Part shown: positions 42,162 to 50,044 of the stretch, piece by piece
Position numbering within the stretch: position 1 is the first letter of the stretch
Layout of the letters: each line of letters opens with the position of its first letter
Source of the DNA: an uncultured Porphyromonadaceae bacterium
GTDB taxonomy: Bacteria; Bacteroidota; Bacteroidia; Bacteroidales; Muribaculaceae
Direction: 5' to 3'
DNA: 64,000 bases
Assembly (NCBI GenBank): GCA_902495075.1
Contig: CABUVO010000002.1
Span: forward strand, 124,001 to 188,000
The notes under the pieces: generated by a model
What the model was told of the DNA's origin: nothing
The model's input: the letters and a program-made list of their open reading frames with translations, nothing else
Databases searched by the model: none
Program-made: the position numbers and the translations under genes

Positions 42162-42722
42162 ATGGTTATGGTAATCGAAACAGAAAGACTTATCCTCCGA
42201 CCTTGGTGCGAAACCGATGCCGGTGCCTTGTTTAAATATGCCAGTGATCCGGAGGTCGGTCCGATTGCGGGCTGGGAGCCACATGTTTCTGAGGAAAACA
42301 GTCTTGAAATTATACGGACTGTCTTTTCGGCTCCCGAAACATACGCTGTAGTGCTAAAAGGGACCGGCGAGCCTGTGGGCTGTTGTGGAATAATGTTCTC
42401 CAATGGGCTGCACACAGCGGATATGAAGGAACGCGAAGCTGAGATAGGATATTGGATCGGCAAGCCATATTGGGGTAAAGGTCTGATTCCTGAAGCTGTC
42501 AAAGCTTTATTGGCAAGATGTTTTAAAGACTTGCAACTTGATGCGGTTTGGTGCGCATATTATGAAGGCAACACCAAATCGAAACGTGTTTGTGAAAAAA
42601 GCGGTTTCAAATTCCATCACATAAACCGTGATATTTTATCTCCGCTTGGAGATAAACGAACGGAACATTTCTACAATATGACTAAAGAAGATTATAATGC
42701 CATACATTTCAATATGAAGTAG
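42162..42722 (+). CDS. RimJ/RimL-type GNAT acetyltransferase
   Basis: 186 residues. IETERLILRPWCETDAGALF at the start, EIGYWIGKPYWGKGLIPEAV with the CoA loop in the middle, and AYYEGNTKSKRVCEKSGFKFHH near the end are diagnostic. Such enzymes acetylate ribosomal protein N-termini or small molecules including antibiotics. It is probably co-transcribed with the PH-like membrane protein gene. Confidence 0.88.
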   Translation: MVMVIETERLILRPWCETDAGALFKYASDPEVGPIAGWEPHVSEENSLEIIRTVFSAPETYAVVLKGTGEPVGCCGIMFSNGLHTADMKEREAEIGYWIGKPYWGKGLIPEAVKALLARCFKDLQLDAVWCAYYEGNTKSKRVCEKSGFKFHHINRDILSPLGDKRTEHFYNMTKEDYNAIHFNMK

Positions 42723-42796
42723 CAGCCAAAATCTTTGAGCAGAAACCAAATTCCGTATCAAATTTCGTCAACTATCAGCCTTTGCGGCGTATAACG

Positions 42797-42826
42797 TAAT
42801 TTTGTCAAATATTATTCTTAACTTTG
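42797..42826 (+). promoter_or_regulatory. Two possible -7 elements before the lipoprotein gene
   Basis: TAATTTTG at 42797-42804 and TAACTTTG at 42819-42826 both fit the Bacteroidota -7 box. TTTG in the first box stands 15 bases before the second, which is too close for a standard -33 element. The leader to the ATG at 42974 would be about 140 bases. Confidence 0.45.
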
Positions 42827-42973
42827 TGGGTGAAACAGGTAGAACCGTCAAGATAATCGTGGAAGGTGCGAATTTGCTTTTTCGTACTCAATAAATGAGC
42901 GGCACTTGGGGAGGTAATACACGGACCTTGGATGGGAAAAACACAGGAAAATATACGGAAGTATACGGAAGCT

Positions 42974-43906
42974 ATGAAACATAGTTTATTATATATATTT
43001 GCGCTTGCCTTGACGATAATTGTTACGGCATGCAATGATGATGTTTTCATCGAAAAGCTGACTGTTGACGAACTTCATGTAGAACTTGGTCCTGACAAAC
43101 TGTCGACCAGTATCAGTGTCAAGGGTGAGGACTGGTATATAAACAGTTTGTCATTCGTGGAGGATGAAGATTATACACAACATTTTGCCGATGATGATGG
43201 AACCTTTCATATCCACACTATATTTACTGATCTCTATGTGCGCCCAATGGCGGATCGTATCGATCTCGAACTGGCAAGATATGAGGGTAATTCTCCCGGT
43301 CAGTTGTCTTTTTTTGTGAGGGATGGCTATAATCACTGCGAAGTTTCTGTCACGCTTCTTCCTACAGGTTCGTTCCAAATAGAAATCAAGGAGGTGAACT
43401 ACACACTCACTTCCTGGACCAGTTATCCCGAGGATAATAAAACGGAATTTATCATGGGGCAGGAATTCAAGCAGGGTTTGACGGAGCCAAAATCATTATC
43501 ATTCCCACCCATCTCATCGCTACGGGTTGATTATTATTTCGAGCCGTGGGATGACACGTCTGAGTTCGACAAGATGATTCTCAACAGTTGTATTAAGGTC
43601 CCCGTTCCTTCCTATACTTTGTTTAACGATCCGCATACCGATTATTGGGGTATGGTCGGGGAATCAGCAGCGTTGACGACGACCAAATCTTTATTCTTCA
43701 CTTCACATGTGTTTCCGAGACCGGCAGCCGTGGATCTTCCTCTCGGCACGCCATTAATGGTGTCGCTGCTTTGTGACTATGAGGCAGTGGGACTGTACTG
43801 CGTAATCAAAGCCAGCACCGGCGACGGCGAGGAACGGGATGTGCATTGTATGCTGAGGATGCTCACGCCTATAAAACTCCATGTTGCAATAAACACACAA
43901 TTATGA
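42974..43906 (+). CDS. Lipoprotein of unknown function
   Basis: 310 residues from ATG 42974, chosen because it gives an ideal lipoprotein signal (MKHSLLYIFALALTIIVTAC, then NDD). An upstream ATG at 42932 would add 14 charged residues in front of the signal. The mature protein is beta-rich and acidic. Asp/Asn residues after the lipid Cys fit a Bacteroidales surface or periplasmic lipoprotein. The stop overlaps the next gene's start (ATGA), so it probably works with the PagL-like barrel. Confidence 0.75.
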   Translation: MKHSLLYIFALALTIIVTACNDDVFIEKLTVDELHVELGPDKLSTSISVKGEDWYINSLSFVEDEDYTQHFADDDGTFHIHTIFTDLYVRPMADRIDLELARYEGNSPGQLSFFVRDGYNHCEVSVTLLPTGSFQIEIKEVNYTLTSWTSYPEDNKTEFIMGQEFKQGLTEPKSLSFPPISSLRVDYYFEPWDDTSEFDKMILNSCIKVPVPSYTLFNDPHTDYWGMVGESAALTTTKSLFFTSHVFPRPAAVDLPLGTPLMVSLLCDYEAVGLYCVIKASTGDGEERDVHCMLRMLTPIKLHVAINTQL

Positions 43907-45093
43907 GAAGACTGGCATTAGTTTTGATTTGTTCGTTGGCGGCGCTTGCGTCTTTCGGAGCTGATTCGACTTCAGTAGCGCAGCGTATTGAACTTTCTTT
44001 CCGCGGCGCTTACGTGCTGCCGACCAATCAGATAGTCAAGGGGGACAACCGATTTGGCTCCAAAACACGTTCAGCTTTTGGAGGAGCAGTGGAGTATTCC
44101 TTTTCTTTTGCACCAGCCTCGTATTTCGGTCGCTATTATCCATATGCGTATCAAGGCGTTGGCGTGGGAGTCACGGCTTTCGATGAATCCAAAGTCACCG
44201 GAACGCCGGTGAATATCTACGTTCTTCAAGGTTCGCGCATAGCAAGTTTCTCGTCTCGCCTGAGTCTTGATTACGAGTGGAATTTCGGTATCTCCGCAGG
44301 ATGGCATAAAAACAGTGATACCAGTCTCCTTGACTATGAACACATCGATGGTTTTGGCTCTAATATCAATGCATACATAGACTTGGGTTTCAAACTCAGA
44401 TATGCTCTGAGCAAACGCATCAGTCTGACAGCCGGTGTTAATTTTTCTCATTTCTCAAACGGCAATACCGACTATCCGAATCCTGGCGTCAATGTGCTCT
44501 GGGGACGGTTGGGGCTTGCTTGGAACCTTGGGACCTTGCCGACGCAACGTCGTCCCGATTGGAGCGGTTATGACCCTCACTTCACGTATGACATCACTGC
44601 ATATGGCGCATGGCGCAAGAATCTATTCGATTCTAATTATGGCATGGCGGATATGGACAGTGAAATGAGAATCATACCGGGACACTTCGCCGTTGCAGGT
44701 TTGAACGTCAATCCCTTGTGGCATTTTAACCCGATGTTTTCCGCCGGTGCGTCGCTTGATTTCCAGTATGACGAAGGCGCAAATCTTAGTCCCTATTATG
44801 TCACAAGCACACCTTCCGATGACCCGAAATTCTATCGTCAGCCGTTTAGTCATCGCGTGATGGCAGGACTCAGTGCACGTGCCGAATTGCAGATGCCGAT
44901 ATTCTCTGTCAACATCGGTATAGGTCATAGTCTCTACGCTCCCGGAGGTAGCGATCTGCGGGGATGGTATCAGATGTTCACGCTTAAGACCTTTGTGACA
45001 CGTAATCTTTACCTCAGCACCGGCTATCGTCTTGTGCGCTTCCGCACTCCCGGCAATCTCATGCTCGGTCTGGGCTGGCGCTTTGGATCATGA
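43903..45093 (+). CDS. PagL-like acyloxyacyl hydrolase family barrel
   Basis: 396 residues from ATG 43903, with signal peptide RRLALVLICSLAALASFGA. The first half has the PagL/acyloxyacyl hydrolase pattern, including AGVNFSHFSNGNTDYPNPGVN with the catalytic His-Ser pair and adjacent Asn. The second half continues with alternating barrel strands to a C-terminal aromatic-rich strand (MLGLGWRFGS). It is longer than E. coli or Pseudomonas PagL. It would deacylate lipid A in the outer membrane. The 4-base overlap with the lipoprotein gene suggests a functional pair. Confidence 0.75.
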   Translation: MRRLALVLICSLAALASFGADSTSVAQRIELSFRGAYVLPTNQIVKGDNRFGSKTRSAFGGAVEYSFSFAPASYFGRYYPYAYQGVGVGVTAFDESKVTGTPVNIYVLQGSRIASFSSRLSLDYEWNFGISAGWHKNSDTSLLDYEHIDGFGSNINAYIDLGFKLRYALSKRISLTAGVNFSHFSNGNTDYPNPGVNVLWGRLGLAWNLGTLPTQRRPDWSGYDPHFTYDITAYGAWRKNLFDSNYGMADMDSEMRIIPGHFAVAGLNVNPLWHFNPMFSAGASLDFQYDEGANLSPYYVTSTPSDDPKFYRQPFSHRVMAGLSARAELQMPIFSVNIGIGHSLYAPGGSDLRGWYQMFTLKTFVTRNLYLSTGYRLVRFRTPGNLMLGLGWRFGS

Positions 45094-45142
45094 CAGCTGA
45101 CCTGTTAAAACAATAATTCGCTTTTAATTAAATATAATAATT

Positions 45143-45775
45143 TTGGATATCACGATCTCTTTTATTCTCGAAGTAATAGGTACAATTGCGTGTGCCATTA
45201 GTGGCATCCGTCTTGCCGCCACTAAGAATTTCGATTGGTTCGGGGCTTACATCGTTGGTCTCGTCACAGCCATTGGCGGGGGCACCCTGCGCGATATATT
45301 GCTTGACATTCCGGTTTTCTGGATGCACAACTGGTGGTATCTTGCCGTCACAGCCCTTTCGCTCATAGCCGTCATAATTTTCAAGGATCATCTTGTGAGA
45401 CGCGACAAGATGCTTTTTATTTTCGACAGCATCGGTCTTGCTATGTTCGTGGTGATAGGCATCGACAAGACGCTCGCCATTGACTATCCTATGTGGGTTG
45501 CCATGATTATGGGCATCATCACCGGTGCATTCGGTGGAGTGTTGCGTGATATCCTGATCAATGAAGAACCTCTTATTTTTCATAAAGACATATATGCCAC
45601 AGCCTGTCTGGCTGGAGGATTCATATATTGGATAACCAAATATCTGGAATGTCCTGCATATGTAAGCCAGATAAGCTGTGCCCTGACCATTATGGTAATC
45701 CGTTTTCTTGCTTTGAAATATAATCTTTCCCTGCCTGTGTTAAATGATATCCCACGACGCAATAAAGCCGAATAA
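45143..45775 (+). CDS. TRIC-family cation channel protein
   Basis: 210 residues, seven predicted helices in two homologous halves, each with a GGGxxRD-type motif (AIGGGTLRDILL and AFGGVLRDILI). This is the YadS/UPF0126 family, prokaryotic trimeric intracellular cation channels. The start is a TTG at 45143, since no ATG is nearby. A TAATTTTG box overlaps this codon, which is hard to reconcile with it unless the true promoter lies upstream. Confidence 0.87.
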   Translation: MDITISFILEVIGTIACAISGIRLAATKNFDWFGAYIVGLVTAIGGGTLRDILLDIPVFWMHNWWYLAVTALSLIAVIIFKDHLVRRDKMLFIFDSIGLAMFVVIGIDKTLAIDYPMWVAMIMGIITGAFGGVLRDILINEEPLIFHKDIYATACLAGGFIYWITKYLECPAYVSQISCALTIMVIRFLALKYNLSLPVLNDIPRRNKAE

Positions 45776-45842
45776 TAGGATTTTTTAGAAAAAATTATCC
45801 TTCGGGGTTGAGTTTTTCGAATGTTGTGTGTCTTTATAGTGT

Positions 45843-46331
45843 ATGACGAAGAGAAACGACATAGAACAACTTTTCAAGGCACATTATCCACGGATGTATC
45901 GCTTGGCGGTTGCACTCCTACATGATGATGATCGTGCGCGCGACATTGTCCATGACGTGTTCCTGTCGTTGCTCGACGGCAGTTTTGACATCAACATTAC
46001 GGAAGGATACCTATTGAAGGCAGTCAGAAACCGTTGTCTGAACCATATCCGAGATTGTGAGATTCATCATCGTATCGCCAACCTCTATTTCATTGACAAT
46101 GATGAATACGAAACCGAGGATTTTCCCGATGAATGCACAATGTCGCGGATTCATGACCTTATCAAAAATGATATCTCTTCTCAGGCACGGCGTGTGATGG
46201 AATTACGATTCTCGGATAACTTGCCGTTTTCCCGAATTGCATCTGTCATGAGTATAAGCGAAACCGCCGTATATCGTCATCTTAGTCATGCCTTGGCAAT
46301 CATTCGCAGAAAACTCAACGAAAATGGATAA
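45843..46331 (+). CDS. ECF-type RNA polymerase sigma factor
   Basis: 162 residues. Region 2 is seen in FKAHYPRMYRLAVALLHDDDRARDIVHDVFLSLL and region 4 in VMELRFSDNLPFSRIASVMSISETAVYRHLSHAL. This is the Bacteroidetes group of extracytoplasmic sigma factors that respond to TonB receptors. It overlaps the anti-sigma gene by 8 bases and so belongs to a sigma/anti-sigma/receptor operon. Confidence 0.92.
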   Translation: MTKRNDIEQLFKAHYPRMYRLAVALLHDDDRARDIVHDVFLSLLDGSFDINITEGYLLKAVRNRCLNHIRDCEIHHRIANLYFIDNDEYETEDFPDECTMSRIHDLIKNDISSQARRVMELRFSDNLPFSRIASVMSISETAVYRHLSHALAIIRRKLNENG

Positions 46332-46977
46332 ATACGAATCAAAATGCGACAAGGTGCTTGATATTATCAGGCATCCGGAGAATTATACATCGGAGCAGTT
46401 GAACGTTATACTGGAGGATACTGAAAGCCGAGAGATTTATCGCACTCTTTGCCGGATTGATTCGGCGTTGGCATCCGAAGGAAATATCAATGTGGATGCT
46501 GAGTGGGAGTATTTCCGAAAGAAACAAGCAATCCATAGGCGCCGTCACTTCTTTGGATTGGGAAATCGGGCTGCGTCAATTGCCATTATAATTTTCACAT
46601 CTATCGTGGCGTTGGCTGCCGGTATAGCTGTCATCGTTGCCGTGGCTGACCATAAGAATGAACAGATTCCCGTCAAAGAAACAGCAGTTGGAGAATCTGC
46701 TGTTTCCATGGCATCGGAGACAATCGCGGTAAAGACTGACACGGTAAAAAATGACATGACTCCGGTGATATTTGAGGATGAACCTCTTGATGTGATAATG
46801 CAGAAGATTTCTGTAGTTTATGATGTTGAATTCAAGTTCAATAATAAGGAAGTTGCATCACTTCGCCTTTATTACAAACTTGATCCGGCATTATCACTTG
46901 ATGAAATTGTGGCGCAACTCAATACATTTTCGCAGATAAGTATCAAACGAGATGGCAACGTCCTTAACATTGACTAA
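46324..46977 (+). CDS. FecR-like anti-sigma factor with DUF4974 domain
   Basis: 217 residues from ATG 46324. An N-terminal cytoplasmic helical part (about 1-75) is followed by one membrane helix (about 83-104) and a periplasmic domain, PVIFEDEPLDVIMQKISVVY to the end, of DUF4974 (FecR C-terminal) type. The usual FecR beta-domain is missing or very short, so this is a compact version. It would hold the sigma factor inactive and receive the signal from the receptor encoded next. Confidence 0.83.
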   Translation: MDKYESKCDKVLDIIRHPENYTSEQLNVILEDTESREIYRTLCRIDSALASEGNINVDAEWEYFRKKQAIHRRRHFFGLGNRAASIAIIIFTSIVALAAGIAVIVAVADHKNEQIPVKETAVGESAVSMASETIAVKTDTVKNDMTPVIFEDEPLDVIMQKISVVYDVEFKFNNKEVASLRLYYKLDPALSLDEIVAQLNTFSQISIKRDGNVLNID

Positions 46978-46978
46978 A

Positions 46979-49525
46979 ATGAGAATTTTACTGACTTTGT
47001 TGATGGCTGTTGCGACATTTTTTTCAGCAGAAGCCTACAGCTATTCCTATTCCTTCAACAATACGCCTATATCGGAAGCTCTTGTCAGAATAAGCAAAGA
47101 TCATCCTGATGTAAACATATCCTTTATCTACAAGGAACTTGGTAATTATAGAACATCGGCAAGAATAAATACAGATGATGCTTACCGGGCATTGCGTCTG
47201 ATTGTTGGACTTCATCCGATTTCTGTGATAAACAAAAATGGAAGTTTTTATATAGAGGCTCTTCAGCATGGCAGATTCGTTTATACAGGCAGTGTGATCG
47301 GAAGCGACAATGATCCGGTTGCCGGCGCTACGGTAATGCTTCTGAATCCTAACGATTCAACACTTATAACATACGGTATCGCCAATGGAGAAGGGCGTTT
47401 CACCATTCCTTGTGATCGAATGGATGTGATTGCAAAATTGAGTTGTATCGGTTATAATACTGTTTACACTCGTTCCTCTGGTTTCGATTTAGGCACAATT
47501 GTTATGCCTGTCAATACTATAATGTTGCAGCAGGTGTCGATTTCTTCCACAAAACCTTTTGTCAAACTCAAAGGTACAGGATTTTCAATAGATATAGCAA
47601 ATTCCCCTTTAGGTGATCTGCCCACGGTTCCTGACGTTTTGTCACAGTTGCCGTCAGTGAAGGCAACGGGGAGTGGATTCTCTGTTTTAGGACGCGGCGA
47701 TGCTGAAATATTTATAGGCAATCAGAAAGTTGTTGATATGTCGGAATTGTATAGGTTGCGTCCTGCTGAAATCAAAAGTGTTGAGATTATACGGAATCCA
47801 GGTGCTGAATTTAATGCAGATGCAGCCGCCGTAATACGTATCAGATTGAAGAATAATGTATTGAAAGGATTCGGATTGGACGTAATGTCGCAAGGTAGCT
47901 TCGGACGGAGATTTTCTGATTATGAACAGTTATCGATTACATATGGTGCCGGGCGCACAAATTCCTTCCTGACGTTTTCAAATAATTCAAGCCGATTGAA
48001 TAGTGACCAGGATAATCAGCAGGATACGTATACATCTTCCGGAATATGGAAGATGACGTCTGAAATGCCTCATTGGAATTCGGAATATTATGACTGGATG
48101 CTTACGGCGGGAACCAGTGTGAGTGTCACGGATAACCATACTGTCGGCGCCAAAGTTACATATAGTCACGATACTCAGCGTAACGGTGGAGAGAAATACA
48201 GCGCAATGACCATTGGAGATGAAGAATATGAGACTCTTGTAGCATATACATCAACTCCTCAAAATTATAGGCAATGGCATGCAAATGTTTATTATGACGG
48301 AACGTTTTCTGAAAAATGGAGTGCTGTTTTCAATGGAGATTATGTTGGCAGAAAGCATTATTCTGAGCATTTTACAGAAGAGAATGGAAGCTTGACGCCA
48401 CATCACCTTGTAATCAACAACGATGACACCCGATATAATCTATGGTCGGCACTGGCAAAAGTCAACTGGAAGTTAACCGATAGTTCACAAATGGTTTTTG
48501 GCACTGATATCAGTGTGGTGAGGCAGAATAGGAATGATTGGCAGAGCGGACAGGAACAAATCTCACAACTAAATTCCGTTGAATCAAAATATGCTGTATT
48601 CGGACAATACAACCTATCGCGGGGGATTTGGGATTTTGGTGCCGGAATAAGATATGAGGCAAACAAAATGGATTATACAGATGGGTCGACAGACTCAAAA
48701 ATTCTTTTCAAGACTTATCATCGGTTGTATCCTGAAATTACGGTTTCTGCCAATGTTGGTAAAACGATAATGTCACTCGGTTTCACCTCGCATATAAGAA
48801 GACCCTCTTTTTATCAGCTTCGCACAAGCCGGGAATATTTCAACCGATATGAGACCACGGAGGGGAACCCGTTGTTGCGTCCGAGATATACCTATGATAT
48901 TTCCTATTCATTTGGATATAATGATTTTACGGCAAGTGTGGGATATCAATGGGTGCATAACTATATCACGGAAGAGAGTCGGATTGATTCGGATAATCCG
49001 CTGCACCTGACGTCGTATCCTGTCAACAAAGGGAAATATACGGCTGCAATGCTTCAGCTTAACTATGATCATAAATTCGGTTTCTGGCATCCGTATCTTT
49101 CAGCACATCTTACAAAAACGTTCTATGGACTTTCCATGATTCAGGAAAGTATGCCTCCTTTGGGAAAATCTCCACTTTTTGAGTTATCATTCTCAAACTA
49201 TTTCTCTTTTTGCGGAACAACTGCATATATTTCTGCAAACTACAATCCCGCCGGAGCTTATTGTGATTCTTGGGAAGATCGTTTTGTCGGAATTGATTTG
49301 GGTATATATCGTCGTTTTTTCAGCAAAAGATTGTATGTAGCAGTTAATGCTACCAATATATTCGGCTGTAAATCCAAGTCTCGAACGTATTATGGCGCAA
49401 GTATCTTCGAGCGCACGGCATTCCGTGATAATCAACGCCTATACCTGACAATCTCTTACTCGTTCAGGCATGATGTCAAATATAAAGGCAAAACTTCGGC
49501 TCAAGACGAAATCAATCGAATGTAA
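46979..49525 (+). CDS. TonB-receptor-like outer-membrane barrel with STN domain
   Basis: 848 residues from ATG 46979, with a signal peptide (about 1-20). Domains in order: an STN-like signalling domain (about 25-95), a carboxypeptidase-regulatory-like fold (YTGSVIGSDNDPVAGATVML, about 100-180), a plug (VPDVLSQLPSVKATGSGFSV with NPGAEFNADAAAVIRI) and a large outer-membrane barrel of the OMP_b-brl_3 type. The STN domain would contact the adjacent anti-sigma factor. The ligand is unknown; no SusD-like partner is nearby. Confidence 0.85.
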   Translation: MRILLTLLMAVATFFSAEAYSYSYSFNNTPISEALVRISKDHPDVNISFIYKELGNYRTSARINTDDAYRALRLIVGLHPISVINKNGSFYIEALQHGRFVYTGSVIGSDNDPVAGATVMLLNPNDSTLITYGIANGEGRFTIPCDRMDVIAKLSCIGYNTVYTRSSGFDLGTIVMPVNTIMLQQVSISSTKPFVKLKGTGFSIDIANSPLGDLPTVPDVLSQLPSVKATGSGFSVLGRGDAEIFIGNQKVVDMSELYRLRPAEIKSVEIIRNPGAEFNADAAAVIRIRLKNNVLKGFGLDVMSQGSFGRRFSDYEQLSITYGAGRTNSFLTFSNNSSRLNSDQDNQQDTYTSSGIWKMTSEMPHWNSEYYDWMLTAGTSVSVTDNHTVGAKVTYSHDTQRNGGEKYSAMTIGDEEYETLVAYTSTPQNYRQWHANVYYDGTFSEKWSAVFNGDYVGRKHYSEHFTEENGSLTPHHLVINNDDTRYNLWSALAKVNWKLTDSSQMVFGTDISVVRQNRNDWQSGQEQISQLNSVESKYAVFGQYNLSRGIWDFGAGIRYEANKMDYTDGSTDSKILFKTYHRLYPEITVSANVGKTIMSLGFTSHIRRPSFYQLRTSREYFNRYETTEGNPLLRPRYTYDISYSFGYNDFTASVGYQWVHNYITEESRIDSDNPLHLTSYPVNKGKYTAAMLQLNYDHKFGFWHPYLSAHLTKTFYGLSMIQESMPPLGKSPLFELSFSNYFSFCGTTAYISANYNPAGAYCDSWEDRFVGIDLGIYRRFFSKRLYVAVNATNIFGCKSKSRTYYGASIFERTAFRDNQRLYLTISYSFRHDVKYKGKTSAQDEINRM

Positions 49526-49597
49526 ATATAAAGGCTGTTGAACAATCTCAACAGATTTATACTATGTTGCAATATTGTTTTAGACGGGATTAATTTG

Positions 49598-49605
49598 TAA
49601 TTTTG
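49598..49605 (+). promoter_or_regulatory. -7 element before the His-rich protein gene
   Basis: TAATTTTG ends only 5 bases before the GTG start at 49610, so either the mRNA is almost leaderless or another promoter is used. Confidence 0.45.
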
Positions 49606-49609
49606 CAAT

Positions 49610-49957
49610 GTGAAAAAGTCGTTGACCCGTATTTTTGTGTCGTTGGTGATGCTCTTGTTCGTGAATTTTATGTTCTCGAACGCTATCTTCACGCATGTGC
49701 ATAAAGGTATAGATGGTCGTCCGGTGACTCATTCACACCCTTATCTGCCATCCGGAACACATGGACACACTGCTCATTCTCTGGACCTTATTTCGGTTTT
49801 CAATGCCTCTTCCATTGCGGCGGATGCCATGAATGAGATGTCGGTCCCGGATCCTGATGTATTCTGTTCATTAATCTACATAGATGTAACAACCTTTGCC
49901 GTAGTTAATCATATTCCGGCATATTCCTTAAGAGGTCCTCCTGCATTATGTGCATAA
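49610..49957 (+). CDS. His-rich exported protein, probable metal binder
   Basis: 115 residues from a GTG. KKSLTRIFVSLVMLLFVNFMF is a signal peptide or anchor. The mature part begins with a His cluster: FTHVHKGIDGRPVTHSHPYL and GTHGHTAHS, about ten His in 35 residues. Such small His-rich proteins often precede TonB receptors or transporters for zinc, copper or nickel in Bacteroidota. A TonB receptor gene follows after 87 bases. Metal identity is unknown. Confidence 0.68.
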   Translation: MKKSLTRIFVSLVMLLFVNFMFSNAIFTHVHKGIDGRPVTHSHPYLPSGTHGHTAHSLDLISVFNASSIAADAMNEMSVPDPDVFCSLIYIDVTTFAVVNHIPAYSLRGPPALCA

Positions 49958-50044
49958 AGTAGTCTTATTCCCACATAATAATGAAGTGTATATCAAGTGG
50001 GATTCTTAGAAGCTTCTAAAACTTAAACTTTATTCTAATCCGTA

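Noticed and set aside
42932..42973. Earlier ATG for the lipoprotein gene
   Set aside because: It would place 14 charged residues in front of a perfect lipoprotein signal peptide.
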